Assembly (NCBI GenBank): GCA_938002255.1
Contig: CALLAL010000038.1
Location: 1-64,000 of the forward strand
Reading direction: 5' to 3'
DNA: 64,000 nucleotides
Source of the DNA: an uncultured bacterium
Lineage (GTDB): Bacteria > Desulfobacterota > BSN033 > UBA1163
The position numbers were made by a program, and so were the translations under genes. The notes below the pieces were generated by a model. It was not told where the DNA came from. It worked only from the letters and a program-made list of their open reading frames with translations, and made no database searches. Shown here piece after piece: positions 42,214-50,813 of the stretch (within the stretch, counting starts at the first letter, position 1; every line of letters begins with the position of its first letter).

Positions 42214-42468
42214 ACCCTTAAAGAAGTAATCCCTCAGTTAAAGAAATAAAAAGGGTTGGGAGGCTCCTTCGGAAAAACCTTGAAGCGAAACCTTTGTTCG
42301 TCAAACGACCCAATCTGATTTTAAAAAATCCGATTCAAAGGGCATGAGGGCTTCGATGAGGATAACCTTTTATAACCGCTCTTCAAGGTTTTGGAGGAGG
42401 AACGTTCCAACCCTTTTAAACCGAACACACCCCATCACTGACGGGTTACTTAAAGAAATTAAATTTCA
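42214..42468. repeat. Large imperfect inverted-repeat element flanked by direct repeats
   Basis: The arms are AAAAGGGTTGG...AAAACCTTGAAG (about 42250-42285) and CTTCAAGGTTTT...CCAACCCTTTT (about 42381-42418), with an inner dyad GATTTT/AAAATC (42318-42333). TTAAAGAAAT occurs on both sides, at 42238-42247 and 42450-42459, with a variant at 42217. This could be a small nonautonomous insertion (MITE-like) with target duplication, or a structured RNA. No coding capacity. Confidence 0.5.
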
Positions 42469-42497
42469 TTGACCCTAACAGAGAAATGTGATAATAA
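42469..42497 (+). promoter_or_regulatory. Sigma-70-type promoter of the CBS-ACT gene
   Basis: TTGACC (42469-42474), 17-nt spacer, TAATAA (42492-42497); predicted start about 42504, a 25-nt leader and a GGAG ribosome site before ATG 42529. Confidence 0.7.
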
Positions 42498-42528
42498 AAA
42501 AGCAAACTGACGGAAAGGAGTGGAGGCT

Positions 42529-43206
42529 ATGAAAATACACTACAAAGGGTTCATGAGAGAAAAGATTCGGAGGAATCCCATTACGATTAGTCCGGAGGCC
42601 AATTTTTTTGAAGCCAGGGCATTGATCCACGATAAGGGGATAAGACACCTTCCTGTTGTTGACAAAGACAATAATCTCATAGGAATTGTTACGGATCGGG
42701 ATATTCGTGAAGCATCACCTTCAGACGCCACGCTTCTCAGCGTCCAAGAACTGAACTACCTTCTGGGAAAGCTGAAGGTCTCTTCCTTTATGACCCCCAG
42801 AGAAAAACTGATTACGATTACTCCGAACACATTGATTGAAGAAGCCGTCAAACTGATGAGAGATCATAAGATTGGTTGCCTCCCGGTTGTGGAGGAGGGG
42901 AAACTATACGGTATCTTCACAGAAACCGATGCCCTCGACCACCTGGTAGACGTTTTTGGAGTCAACCAGAAAGGAACCCGAATTACCATCGCACTCGAAG
43001 ACAAACCCGGAACCATGCTTGGAGCCTTTGAAATCTTTAAAAAACATAACATCAATATCATCAGCGTGGTAACGCCTTCCTTTATGGTAGAGGGAAAACG
43101 AATTGCCGCCATACGACTTCAAACCGATGACGTGAAAGAGGTCGTCAAAGATCTGGAAAAAGCAGGCTACGATGTTCTCTCCATCGGACACTGGCCTTCT
43201 GTATAA
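42529..43206 (+). CDS. CBS-domain pair with C-terminal ACT domain
   Basis: A 225-residue soluble sensor protein: two CBS domains (about residues 10-60, HLPVVDKDNNLIGIVTDRDI; about 82-135, GCLPVVEEGKLYGIFTETD) and an ACT domain (about 145-220, ITIALEDKPGTMLGAFEIFKKHNINIISV). CBS pairs bind adenine nucleotides, ACT domains bind amino acids or other small ligands. It has its own promoter and terminator, so it is monocistronic between the transporter operon and the MerR operon. It may regulate an enzyme or report energy state; target unknown. Confidence 0.9.
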   Translation: MKIHYKGFMREKIRRNPITISPEANFFEARALIHDKGIRHLPVVDKDNNLIGIVTDRDIREASPSDATLLSVQELNYLLGKLKVSSFMTPREKLITITPNTLIEEAVKLMRDHKIGCLPVVEEGKLYGIFTETDALDHLVDVFGVNQKGTRITIALEDKPGTMLGAFEIFKKHNINIISVVTPSFMVEGKRIAAIRLQTDDVKEVVKDLEKAGYDVLSIGHWPSV

Positions 43207-43215
43207 ATAGGAATG

Positions 43216-43269
43216 GGATGATGGAAGGCCGGAATCATCACCTATTCCAGTCTTCCATCATCCTTTTTT
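43216..43269 (+). terminator. Intrinsic terminator after the CBS-ACT gene
   Basis: GGATGATGGAAG (43216-43227) pairs with CTTCCATCATCC (43252-43263); inside, GGAAT pairs with ATTCC; then TTTTTTC. Perfect 12-bp outer stem with U-run. Confidence 0.88.
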
Positions 43270-43280
43270 CTTTTTGAGGC

Positions 43281-43301
43281 TTCTCAGTTTACGTTAAGTG
43301 G
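43281..43301 (+). promoter_or_regulatory. Putative MerR-type operator, site B (autoregulatory)
   Basis: TTCTCA, one base, TTTACGTTAA (43288-43297), GTGG. It is 13-30 nt before the merR start codon and matches sites A and C. A promoter with a 19-nt spacer would put transcription start at the merR ATG. Confidence 0.65.
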
Positions 43302-43313
43302 TTAATTCTATTT

Positions 43314-43733
43314 ATGGAAATTGATGGAACAAAATACTATAAGATTGGGGAGCTTGCTCATTTTTTGAATTTAAGTCCTCGCACCATTCGTTATTATGAA
43401 GAGATCGGGCTCCTCAATTCGGTGAAGAGGATTGAAGGGGGCAAACGAGTCTATACCGATATGGATTTAAAACGCCTCAAATTTATTCAGCGACTCAAAT
43501 ATCTTGGCCTTACGCTATCCGAGATGCACGAGTTAGAGGATATTTACCAGATTCATCGAACCAATAAAAAAGTGCTCCCCAGACTGTTAGAGCTGCTGGA
43601 AAACCACAGCAATAAGATCGACGAACGGATCAACAACCTGCTGAAATTAAAAAAAGAGATCCAAAGTTATGGAGAAAAAATTCGGCACAAATTAAATCAT
43701 GAAGAAGAGACTCAAAAAGGGAGGAAAACTTGA
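43314..43733 (+). CDS. MerR-family transcriptional regulator of the beta-oxidation cluster
   Basis: A 139-residue MerR protein: winged helix-turn-helix YYKIGELAHFLNLSPRTIRYYEEIGLL (residues 8-34), wing RIEGGKRVYTDMDLKRLKFIQRLKYLGLTLSEM, then a coiled-coil dimerisation helix (about 75-130). No Cys metal site; it resembles the regulators of fatty-acid and branched-chain catabolism (LiuR type) rather than metal sensors. There is no ribosome site before ATG 43314. Its stop overlaps the TTG start of the thiolase gene (TTGA at 43730-43733). Likely sensor: an acyl-CoA or similar; inference. Confidence 0.9.
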   Translation: MEIDGTKYYKIGELAHFLNLSPRTIRYYEEIGLLNSVKRIEGGKRVYTDMDLKRLKFIQRLKYLGLTLSEMHELEDIYQIHRTNKKVLPRLLELLENHSNKIDERINNLLKLKKEIQSYGEKIRHKLNHEEETQKGRKT

Positions 43734-44920
43734 CAAGGGAAGTCATTATTACCAGCGCGGTACGGACGCCCATCGGCAATTTCTTAGGAGCCCTTAGCTC
43801 CTTTAGCGCCACAGAGTTAGGAGGAAAAGTCATTGAGGAAGCGATCAAACGCTCCCAGATCCGCAAAGAGGATATAGATGAAGTCATCATGGGGAATGTG
43901 CTTCCTTTTGGCCTTGGACAAAACCCTGCCCGTCAAGCCATGATTAAGGCTGGACTTCCCATGGCAGGGGGAGCCATCACTGTGAACAAGGTCTGTGGCT
44001 CCGGCCTGAAAGCAGTGATGTTAGCAGCTCAGGTGATTCAGGCGGGGGATGCAGAGGTGATTGTCGCGGGTGGAATGGAAAGTATGAGCCGTGTTCCCTA
44101 TTATCTTGAAAATGCCAGAACGGGATATCGGCTCTGGGATGGGAAACTGGTGGACGGAATGGTACACGACGGACTCTGGGATGTGGTCAACGACTACCAT
44201 ATGGGATTTACCGCTGAAATCCAATCCATGAAATTTAATATCAGCCGTGAGGAGCAGGACCAATTTGCCTACGAATCGAACCAAAAGGCAATGAAAGCCA
44301 TCCGTGAGGGGAAGTTCAAAGAGGAGATCCTTCCCATTTCCCTTCCCTCTAAAAAAGGAGAGCCAACTCTCTTCGATACCGATGAAGGCCCAAGGGACAC
44401 GGACCTCCAGGCGCTTCTTAAATTAAAATCTGTTTTTAAAGAAGGGGGAGTGGTGACCGCAGGAAACTCTTCCAAAATCAGTGATGGCGCAAGTGCCCTG
44501 GTCCTTATGTCTCTTGAGGAGGCAAAACGATTGGGAGTTAAGCCTATCGCAAAAGTAGGAGCCCAGGCTGCTGCAGGCGTGGAGTTGGAAGACGTTTTGG
44601 TCGCTCCCATTCAATCAATTCCAAAAGTCCTCAAAAAAGCAGGGTTGACTCTCGAAGAGATCGATCTCTTTGAAATCAACGAAGCTTTTTCAGCCACGAC
44701 GGTTGCCATCATCAAGACGTTGGGAATAGATCGTGAAAAAGTGAACGTAAAGGGAGGAGCGGTCGCCCTGGGTCATCCCATTGGAGCCAGTGGAGCGAGA
44801 ATCTTAACGACACTCCTCTATGCCATGAAGGAGAGAGGGGCAAACCGAGGGATGGCCTCCCTCTGCCTCGGAGGCGCAGAAGCTGTGAGCCTTATTGTAG
44901 AACGTATCGATTCACTCTAA
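43730..44920 (+). CDS. Acetyl-CoA C-acetyltransferase (thiolase)
   Basis: A 396-residue thiolase with the full catalytic set: nucleophile C89 in NKVCGSGLKAV, H349 in GGAVALGHPIGASGARIL, C379 in CLGGAEA. It splits 3-ketoacyl-CoA with CoA, or condenses two acetyl-CoA. TTG start at 43730 behind GGAGG, overlapping merR. It is followed in order by the dehydrogenases of the same spiral. Acetoacetyl-CoA-type substrate is likeliest from the neighbours. Confidence 0.95.
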   Translation: MTREVIITSAVRTPIGNFLGALSSFSATELGGKVIEEAIKRSQIRKEDIDEVIMGNVLPFGLGQNPARQAMIKAGLPMAGGAITVNKVCGSGLKAVMLAAQVIQAGDAEVIVAGGMESMSRVPYYLENARTGYRLWDGKLVDGMVHDGLWDVVNDYHMGFTAEIQSMKFNISREEQDQFAYESNQKAMKAIREGKFKEEILPISLPSKKGEPTLFDTDEGPRDTDLQALLKLKSVFKEGGVVTAGNSSKISDGASALVLMSLEEAKRLGVKPIAKVGAQAAAGVELEDVLVAPIQSIPKVLKKAGLTLEEIDLFEINEAFSATTVAIIKTLGIDREKVNVKGGAVALGHPIGASGARILTTLLYAMKERGANRGMASLCLGGAEAVSLIVERIDSL

Positions 44921-44932
44921 AAGGAGGGGAAG

Positions 44933-45781
44933 ATGGGGATGAACACCATTGGGGTTGTGGGAGCAGGACAGATGGGCAATGGCATTGCTCAGGTCGCTGC
45001 CCAATCTGGATTTCAGGTTGTGATGAGTGACATTGCAGACTCGTTTATTCAGAAAGGGCTTGCGACGATCTCCAAAAACCTGGATCGGATGGTGGAGAAA
45101 GGAAAACTTTCCTCTCAAAAAAGGGATGAAATCTTTGGAAGGATTCGAGGAACAATCCAGATCAAAGAGATGGCAGAGGTCGATTTTGTTGTGGAAGCCG
45201 CCACAGAGAATGAATCTCTCAAATTGAATATTTTCAAGGAGCTGGATCAGTGTTGTCAAAAAGACGTCATTCTCTCCAGCAACACTTCTTCCATTTCCAT
45301 TACGAAAATTGCCTCCGCCACTCAGAGACCTTCCCGGGTGATCGGAATGCATTTTATGAACCCGGTCCCTGTCATGCAATTGGTTGAAATTATTCGTGGC
45401 CTCCAGACCTCTCAAGAAACATTTGACCAGGTCAAATCCCTTTCCATCCAGATGGGGAAAACCCCTGTTGAAGCCAATGATTTTCCAGGGTTCATTTCCA
45501 ATCGAATTTTGATGCCCATGATCAATGAAGCCATCTACGCTCTTTTTGAAGGCGTTGGAACTCCTGAAGCTATTGATACCGTGATGAAATTAGGAATGAA
45601 TCATCCCATGGGGCCTCTGGCCCTCGCCGACCTCATAGGTCTCGATACCTGTCTGGCCATTATGGAAGTACTCTATCAAGGGTTTGGAGACTCAAAATAT
45701 CGACCCTGCCCTCTTCTAAAAAAATATGTTGATGCAGGCTACTTGGGAAGAAAAACAGGGCGAGGATTCTATCAATATTAA
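44933..45781 (+). CDS. 3-hydroxybutyryl-CoA dehydrogenase
   Basis: A 282-residue single-function 3-hydroxyacyl-CoA dehydrogenase: Rossmann [14 protein letters not shown] (residues 7-20), VVEAATEN, catalytic H140 in [16 protein letters not shown] with its partner Glu, and C-terminal domain [17 protein letters not shown]. It oxidises 3-hydroxyacyl-CoA with NAD. Thirteen nt after thiolase, ribosome site AAGGAGGGG. No crotonase gene is present in this operon, so the hydratase must come from elsewhere. Confidence 0.95.
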   Translation: MGMNTIGVVGAGQMGNGIAQVAAQSGFQVVMSDIADSFIQKGLATISKNLDRMVEKGKLSSQKRDEIFGRIRGTIQIKEMAEVDFVVEAATENESLKLNIFKELDQCCQKDVILSSNTSSISITKIASATQRPSRVIGMHFMNPVPVMQLVEIIRGLQTSQETFDQVKSLSIQMGKTPVEANDFPGFISNRILMPMINEAIYALFEGVGTPEAIDTVMKLGMNHPMGPLALADLIGLDTCLAIMEVLYQGFGDSKYRPCPLLKKYVDAGYLGRKTGRGFYQY

Positions 45782-45890
45782 AGGGAGTGAAGGAGTCGAA
45801 ATCTCAAGGGGCCCAGAGAAAAAAAGATTTTAAAGCAGTTAAATCCTTGAACCATGAATCCTCAAACCCTCAACCCCTTTGAGTAGAGAG
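45782..45890. repeat. Word-repeat intergenic element (CTCAAGGGG type)
   Basis: CTCAAGGGG near the left and CCCCTTTGAG near the right are complementary; inside are AATCCTTGAACC and GAATCCTCAAACCCTCAACC, recalling the elements at 28381 and 35657. Noncoding. Confidence 0.5.
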
Positions 45891-47036
45891 ATGGATTTCA
45901 AACTTACTTCAGAACAAGAAATGATTCGGGACATGGTGAGGGACTTTACCGAAAAAAACATCAAGCCCGTTGCAGCTCTCCATGACGAAGAAAAACACTT
46001 TCCTTACGAGAACATCAAGCGAATGGCAGAACTGGGACTGATGGGCATGAATATTCCTGTCGAATATGGAGGCTCTGAGGTTGGAGTCATTGCCTACAGC
46101 CTTGCCATTACCGAGATTGCAAAAGGATGCGCTTCCCATGCAGTCACCACCTCCGTTACCAACATGGTGGCTGAGGTCATCTGTGAATTTGGAAAAGAAG
46201 AAATTAAACGAAAGCATTTACCAAAGATATGCTGTGGGGACTACCCTGCCGGTGCCTTTGCCCTTACAGAACCTCATACAGGTTCCGATGCTGCCAACAT
46301 CCGAACCACTGCGGTCCGGAAGAATGACACCTATATTCTCAATGGGTCCAAAACCTTGATCACCAGTGGAGAGGTCGCAGGGGTTACCGTCGTATGGGCA
46401 GTGACCGATAAAACAGCCAAAAAGGGGAAAGGTATCACCGCCTTTGCAGTTGAAAAAGGAACCCCGGGCTTTCTCGTGGGCAAAGCCGAAGAGAAGATGG
46501 GGCATCGTGCTTCGACCACCAACGAGTTAATTTTTGATCAGTGTGTGGTTCCAGCGAATTGTGTTTTAGGGAATGAGGGCGAAGGGTTTAAGATTGCTAT
46601 GATGGAGCTTGACGGTGGACGAATTGGTATTGGTTCCCTCGCAATAGGGGTTGGTTTTTCAGCCATCGAATTTGCCACTCAGTATGTCAAGGAACGGGAG
46701 GCCTTTGGGAAACCACTTTCCAGCTTTGAAGCGATCCAGTGGATGATCGCTGACTCTTATACATCCTTAGAAGCCGCTCAACTTCTCGTTCTACGCGCAG
46801 CCTATTTAAAGGAGAATAAACTTCCATTTACCAAAGAAGCCTCCATGGCGAAACTCTTCGCCACTGAGACTGCACGAACCGTGGCCCTCCGGGCAGTTCA
46901 GATGCTCGGGGGCTATGGTTATACCCGCGATTACCCGGTAGAACGTTACCTCAGAGATATCATTGGGACAACCCTCTATGAAGGGACATCAGAAGTTCAG
47001 AGGATTGTCATCTCAAGAGAAATACTTGAAAGATAA
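45891..47036 (+). CDS. Acyl-CoA dehydrogenase (first)
   Basis: A 381-residue FAD-dependent acyl-CoA dehydrogenase of the short/medium-chain type. N-terminal helical domain (MDFKLTSEQEMIRDMVRDF), middle domain AFALTEPHTGSDAANIRT and the C-terminal catalytic base E364 in LYEGTSEVQRIVISREIL, preceded by QMLGGYGYTRDYPVERYLRD. It introduces the 2,3 double bond and passes electrons to EtfAB, which is encoded 6 kb on. ATG 45891 chosen; a TTG at 45879 is possible. Confidence 0.95.
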   Translation: MDFKLTSEQEMIRDMVRDFTEKNIKPVAALHDEEKHFPYENIKRMAELGLMGMNIPVEYGGSEVGVIAYSLAITEIAKGCASHAVTTSVTNMVAEVICEFGKEEIKRKHLPKICCGDYPAGAFALTEPHTGSDAANIRTTAVRKNDTYILNGSKTLITSGEVAGVTVVWAVTDKTAKKGKGITAFAVEKGTPGFLVGKAEEKMGHRASTTNELIFDQCVVPANCVLGNEGEGFKIAMMELDGGRIGIGSLAIGVGFSAIEFATQYVKEREAFGKPLSSFEAIQWMIADSYTSLEAAQLLVLRAAYLKENKLPFTKEASMAKLFATETARTVALRAVQMLGGYGYTRDYPVERYLRDIIGTTLYEGTSEVQRIVISREILER

Positions 47037-47047
47037 AAAACCTACTA

Positions 47048-47077
47048 TTGAAAGCTTAAATCAATTCTGTTAGGAAT
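47048..47077 (+). promoter_or_regulatory. Weak candidate promoter before the Hdr-like gene
   Basis: TTGAAA (47048-47053), 18-nt spacer, TAGGAA (47072-47077). It lies in an AT-rich 87-nt gap that separates the beta-oxidation genes from the electron-transfer supercluster. Boxes are only moderate. Confidence 0.3.
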
Positions 47078-47123
47078 AAGATTGTGAATAATATCTCAAT
47101 CAACAATTCAAGGAGTCTTCTGA

Positions 47124-48272
47124 ATGGAAATCACAGAGCAGACTTTTGCCAGCCAATATGACCTTTACGGTTGTTATCAATGCGGAAAATGCACGGCGGG
47201 ATGCCCGGTCTCCCTGAAATCGAAATTGAATATCAGGCGACTGATGATCGAAGGGATCCTCGGGAAACACCTCGACCGTATTGGTGAAAAAGAAGAGCTC
47301 TGGGATTGCACGACTTGCAAGACCTGTACATTGAGATGCCCGAGAGGTTTGAAGCCCATGGACCTGGTGATCGGGATGAGAGGAACGATGGTCGAAGAAG
47401 GCCATCTCCCCAAAACCATCATTGAAGCGATGGAAAATGCCTATAAACATCGAAACCCTTGGGGAAAGCAGAAAAATAAAAGAACCGAATGGCTGAAGGG
47501 ACTACCAGAAGACGTAAAGGTTAAAGATTTTTCTCAGGGAGATCGTGCAGAATATCTTTATTTCGTGGGATGTACAGCTGCTTCTGATCCAAGAATTCAA
47601 GAGATTGCTAAATCGACCGTCTTCGTCTTTCAGCAGATCGGCGTTGACTTTGCGATCCTCGGAAATGAGGAACAATGTTGTGGAAATGAAATACGGAGAA
47701 TGGGAGAAGCAGGCCTTTTTGAAGAGTTAAGAGACGGAAACGTGGAGCGTTTTGAATCATACGGAATTACCCGTATTGTTACAACCTGCCCTCACGGATT
47801 TAATGCTTTTAAGAATGAATATCCTCAGGGAAAGTTTGAAGTCCTTCATACGACCGAGGTGCTATCAAAAGCGTTGATGGAAGGCAAACTTTCATTCCAA
47901 CAAGAGATTAAAAAGATTGTCACCTATCACGATCCATGTTTTTTAGGCAAGCAGAATAACATTTTTGATGAGCCCCGTTCTCTGTTGACGGCTATCCCTG
48001 GAATCACTTTCAAAGAAATGGATCGTTCTCGTGAACGAAGCCTTTGTTGTGAAGGTGGGGGAGGCAAGATGTGGGCAGAATCCTCGTCAGATACAGGCCA
48101 ACGGTTAGCGGAAATTCGTGTTCAGGACGCCGTGGCGCTGGGCGCAGAAATATTGGCCACTGCCTGCCCGCTCTGCGTCCTCACTCTCGAAGATGCAGTA
48201 AAAACATCAGGTCATGAAGAGAAGATACGCGTCATGGATCTCATGGAATTGTTGTCAGAGGCCATAGCCTAA
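47124..48272 (+). CDS. HdrC-HdrB fused heterodisulfide-reductase-like Fe-S protein
   Basis: A 382-residue soluble protein. N-terminal HdrC-like ferredoxin part with CYQCGKCTAGCP (about residue 14) and CTTCKTCTLRCPRGL (about 57), then two CCG domains of HdrB type: GCTAASDPR...EEQCCGNEIRRM...TCPHG and YHDPCFLG...LCCEGGGGKMW...ACPLC, the pattern that binds noncubane 4Fe-4S clusters. In methanogens this arrangement (HdrD/HdrBC) reduces heterodisulfide; in Desulfobacterota such proteins accept or donate electrons for HdrA-, Etf- or quinone-linked reactions. It is 1 nt from nuoE and begins the electron-transfer supercluster. Confidence 0.9.
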   Translation: MEITEQTFASQYDLYGCYQCGKCTAGCPVSLKSKLNIRRLMIEGILGKHLDRIGEKEELWDCTTCKTCTLRCPRGLKPMDLVIGMRGTMVEEGHLPKTIIEAMENAYKHRNPWGKQKNKRTEWLKGLPEDVKVKDFSQGDRAEYLYFVGCTAASDPRIQEIAKSTVFVFQQIGVDFAILGNEEQCCGNEIRRMGEAGLFEELRDGNVERFESYGITRIVTTCPHGFNAFKNEYPQGKFEVLHTTEVLSKALMEGKLSFQQEIKKIVTYHDPCFLGKQNNIFDEPRSLLTAIPGITFKEMDRSRERSLCCEGGGGKMWAESSSDTGQRLAEIRVQDAVALGAEILATACPLCVLTLEDAVKTSGHEEKIRVMDLMELLSEAIA

Positions 48273-48273
48273 G

Positions 48274-48753
48274 ATGAGATGGGTGGATATCATTACCAAA
48301 GATGAATGGGATAAAATCGATCACGTGATTGCCACGTATAAAGGAAGACACGGAGCCCTGATCCCTGTGCTGAAAGAGGTTCAGGAGATTTGCGGTTACC
48401 TCCCTAAAAAAGTTCAGCATCGAATTGCAGACGGCCTTCACCTTTCCACTTCACAGGTCTATAGTGTGGTCTCCTTTTATGCTTTCTTCACCACCATTCC
48501 AAGGGGAAAGCATATCATTCGTGTCTGCATGGGAACCGCTTGCTATGTTCGTGGCTCGAAACAGATTCTTGAAAACCTTCAGTCTATGTTAAACGTAGAA
48601 ATCGGCGGCATCACAAAGGACAGGAAGTTTTCTCTTGAAGCGGTCCGTTGCCTGGGCGCCTGTGGATTGGCTCCGGTGATGATTATTGGACATGAGACCT
48701 ATGGGATGCTGACTCCCGGTAAGGCAATCGAGGTAGTAAGACAGTTTCCATAA
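48274..48753 (+). CDS. nuoE: NuoE-like 2Fe-2S thioredoxin-fold subunit
   Basis: A 159-residue homologue of complex I NuoE and of HndA/HydC. The 2Fe-2S ligands are in RVCMGTACYVRGS and CLGACGLAPVM. It works with the NuoF-like flavoprotein next to it to pass electrons between NAD(H) and the rest of a soluble complex. It follows the Hdr-like gene with no gap. Confidence 0.95.
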   Translation: MRWVDIITKDEWDKIDHVIATYKGRHGALIPVLKEVQEICGYLPKKVQHRIADGLHLSTSQVYSVVSFYAFFTTIPRGKHIIRVCMGTACYVRGSKQILENLQSMLNVEIGGITKDRKFSLEAVRCLGACGLAPVMIIGHETYGMLTPGKAIEVVRQFP

Positions 48754-48810
48754 TCAAGAGGACGATTCTTTCAGAACACTTCTCACCCATTGGACAGAAT
48801 AGGCTAAAGG

Positions 48811-50661
48811 ATGACTCAGATCACCATTGAAACCCTCCCAGAAATAAAAGAAAAGGCGCTTTCATTGACCCTGCTCAAAGAAGGAGAGTTTCGCTGCATG
48901 GTCTGTGCAGGAACTGGGTGTGTTGCATGTAATTCCCTCAAGGTGCGAGATCGTCTTGAGTCAGAACTAAACGATCGGGGCCTTTCTGAGAAGGTGAAAA
49001 TTGTCTTGACAGGATGTAACGGTTTCTGTGCTGAAGGCCCCATTGTGGTCGTCTATCCAGGCGGCATCTTTTATAACCGACTTACTCCTGAAAACATCCC
49101 TGAATTTGTAGAGGAACAGTTTGTTAAAGGGCAACCTGCAGAAAAATTTCTCTATCATAACCCTTCCACCAAAGAAAAGATTCCCCTGATGCAGGATATC
49201 CCATTTTTTCACTATCAGGTTCTTAGGGCTTTGAAGAATCGTAGCCTTATCCATGCCGAAAGGATCGAAGACTATATCGCTCGAGACGGATACGCGGCAC
49301 TTGCCAAAGTCTTGTCCTCCATGACCCCTGAACAGGTGATCGAAGAGGTTAAACGGTCTGGATTAAGAGGCCGTGGGGGAGCGGGTTTTCCCACAGGTCG
49401 CAAATGGGAGGAAGGACGCCGCTACACCTCCTTTCCAAAATTTGTCATCTGCAATGGCGACGAAGGCGATCCAGGTGCCTTTATGGATCGCTCCATTCTT
49501 GAGGCAGACCCTCATGCCGTCCTGGAAGGAATGGCGATTTGTGGTTTTGCGATTGACTCCCATCAGGGCTATATCTATGTGAGAGCAGAATACCCTCTGG
49601 CGATCCATCGGTTGAACATCGCAATCGAGCAGGCAAGAAGTTATGGCCTTCTTGGGAAAAATATCATGGGCACGGGTTTCGATTTTGATATCACCATCTA
49701 TCCAGGTGCAGGAGCCTTTGTTTGCGGAGAATCCACCGCTCTGATGTATTCCCTGGAGGGGAAACGGGGTATGCCTCGGATTAAACCTCCTCGATCAACA
49801 GAGTCTGGTCTGTGGAATCAACCCACCGTTCTTAATAATGTGGAGACCTTTGCTAACATCCCCCTCATTCTCTTAAAAGGCGGTGACTGGTTTGCCTCAT
49901 TAGGGACGAAAGGCTCTAAAGGAACGAAGGTCTTTGCCCTCACAGGCACCGTCCAGAATGTGGGTCTGATTGAAGTTCCCATGGGCACAACCCTCAGGTC
50001 GATCGTCTTCGATATCGGGGGTGGCATTCCTGATAAGAGGGAGTTTAAAGCGGTTCAAATCGGAGGGCCTTCAGGAGCCTGTCTCCCGGCCTCGTTGTTA
50101 GATACGGAGGTGGATTTCGATTCTCTCGATGAAGCAGGAGCCATGATGGGCTCAGGCGGGTTGGTTGTGATGAATGATTCTACCTGTATGGTGGACACGG
50201 CTCGCTTTTTCACCGATTTTTCAGTGGACGAGTCCTGCGGCAAATGTGTCCCCTGTCGAATCGGCATGAAAGTCATGCTCAACATCCTGAATCGTATCGT
50301 CATCGGCCAGGGGAAGATGGAGGATATCAACCTTCTGGAACAACTCGGAAACCACATCAAAGAAACGTCTCATTGCGGTTTAGGAAAAACCGCTCCGAAC
50401 CCTGTCCTGTCGACGATCCGTTATTTCCGCGAGGAATATGAAGCTCATATCCGGGATAAACATTGTCCAGCCCTCGTCTGTCCAGATTTGATTCACTTTC
50501 GAGTCATTCCTGAAAAATGTAAGATGTGTGGCCTTTGCAAAAAGGCGTGCCCTGCAGAAGCCATTACGTGGGAGAAGAAAACGGTCGCTCTTATTGATCA
50601 CGATAAATGCATTCGTTGTCGCTCCTGCATTCAGGCATGTAAGTTTGGAGCGATTGAATAA
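48811..50661 (+). CDS. nuoF: NuoF-like NADH-binding flavoprotein with extra ferredoxin domain (HndC/HydB type)
   Basis: A 616-residue subunit larger than complex I NuoF. N-terminal thioredoxin-like 2Fe-2S domain (FRCMVCAGTGCVACNS, GCNGFCAEGP; residues about 25-125), FMN/NADH core GLRGRGGAGFPTGRKWE and GAGAFVCGESTAL, SLBB region, 4Fe-4S site ESCGKCVPCRIG, and a C-terminal two-cluster ferredoxin (CKMCGLCKKACP, CIRCRSCIQACK). This is the layout of bifurcating hydrogenase and NADH:ferredoxin enzymes rather than respiratory complex I. No hydrogenase catalytic subunit is nearby. Confidence 0.95.
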   Translation: MTQITIETLPEIKEKALSLTLLKEGEFRCMVCAGTGCVACNSLKVRDRLESELNDRGLSEKVKIVLTGCNGFCAEGPIVVVYPGGIFYNRLTPENIPEFVEEQFVKGQPAEKFLYHNPSTKEKIPLMQDIPFFHYQVLRALKNRSLIHAERIEDYIARDGYAALAKVLSSMTPEQVIEEVKRSGLRGRGGAGFPTGRKWEEGRRYTSFPKFVICNGDEGDPGAFMDRSILEADPHAVLEGMAICGFAIDSHQGYIYVRAEYPLAIHRLNIAIEQARSYGLLGKNIMGTGFDFDITIYPGAGAFVCGESTALMYSLEGKRGMPRIKPPRSTESGLWNQPTVLNNVETFANIPLILLKGGDWFASLGTKGSKGTKVFALTGTVQNVGLIEVPMGTTLRSIVFDIGGGIPDKREFKAVQIGGPSGACLPASLLDTEVDFDSLDEAGAMMGSGGLVVMNDSTCMVDTARFFTDFSVDESCGKCVPCRIGMKVMLNILNRIVIGQGKMEDINLLEQLGNHIKETSHCGLGKTAPNPVLSTIRYFREEYEAHIRDKHCPALVCPDLIHFRVIPEKCKMCGLCKKACPAEAITWEKKTVALIDHDKCIRCRSCIQACKFGAIE

Positions 50662-50669
50662 GGAGACTT

Positions 50670-50813
50670 ATGTCAAATTTCAAAATTCAAATGGAAAAGG
50701 AATATCAACGTATAAAAAAGACTTTTGAAACGTGTTGCTTTGAAATTCCTTTGACCGTTGACATGTCTAATGAGATCACAGATGAGCACCCAAACCATAA
50801 CACTAACCATTGA
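50670..50813 (+). CDS. Possible small protein (47 aa) between nuoF- and nuoG-like genes
   Basis: ATG 50670 with AGGAG 4 nt upstream, starting 8 nt after the nuoF stop and running 47 codons into the first 32 nt of the next gene in another frame. It begins MSNFKIQMEKEYQRIKKTFE and carries two adjacent Cys. Part of it is the word repeat CAAATTTCAAAATTCAAATGG. No family recognised. It may be a coupling leader: its stop (50811) lies just past the next start, which itself has a poor ribosome site. Confidence 0.35.
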   Translation: MSNFKIQMEKEYQRIKKTFETCCFEIPLTVDMSNEITDEHPNHNTNH

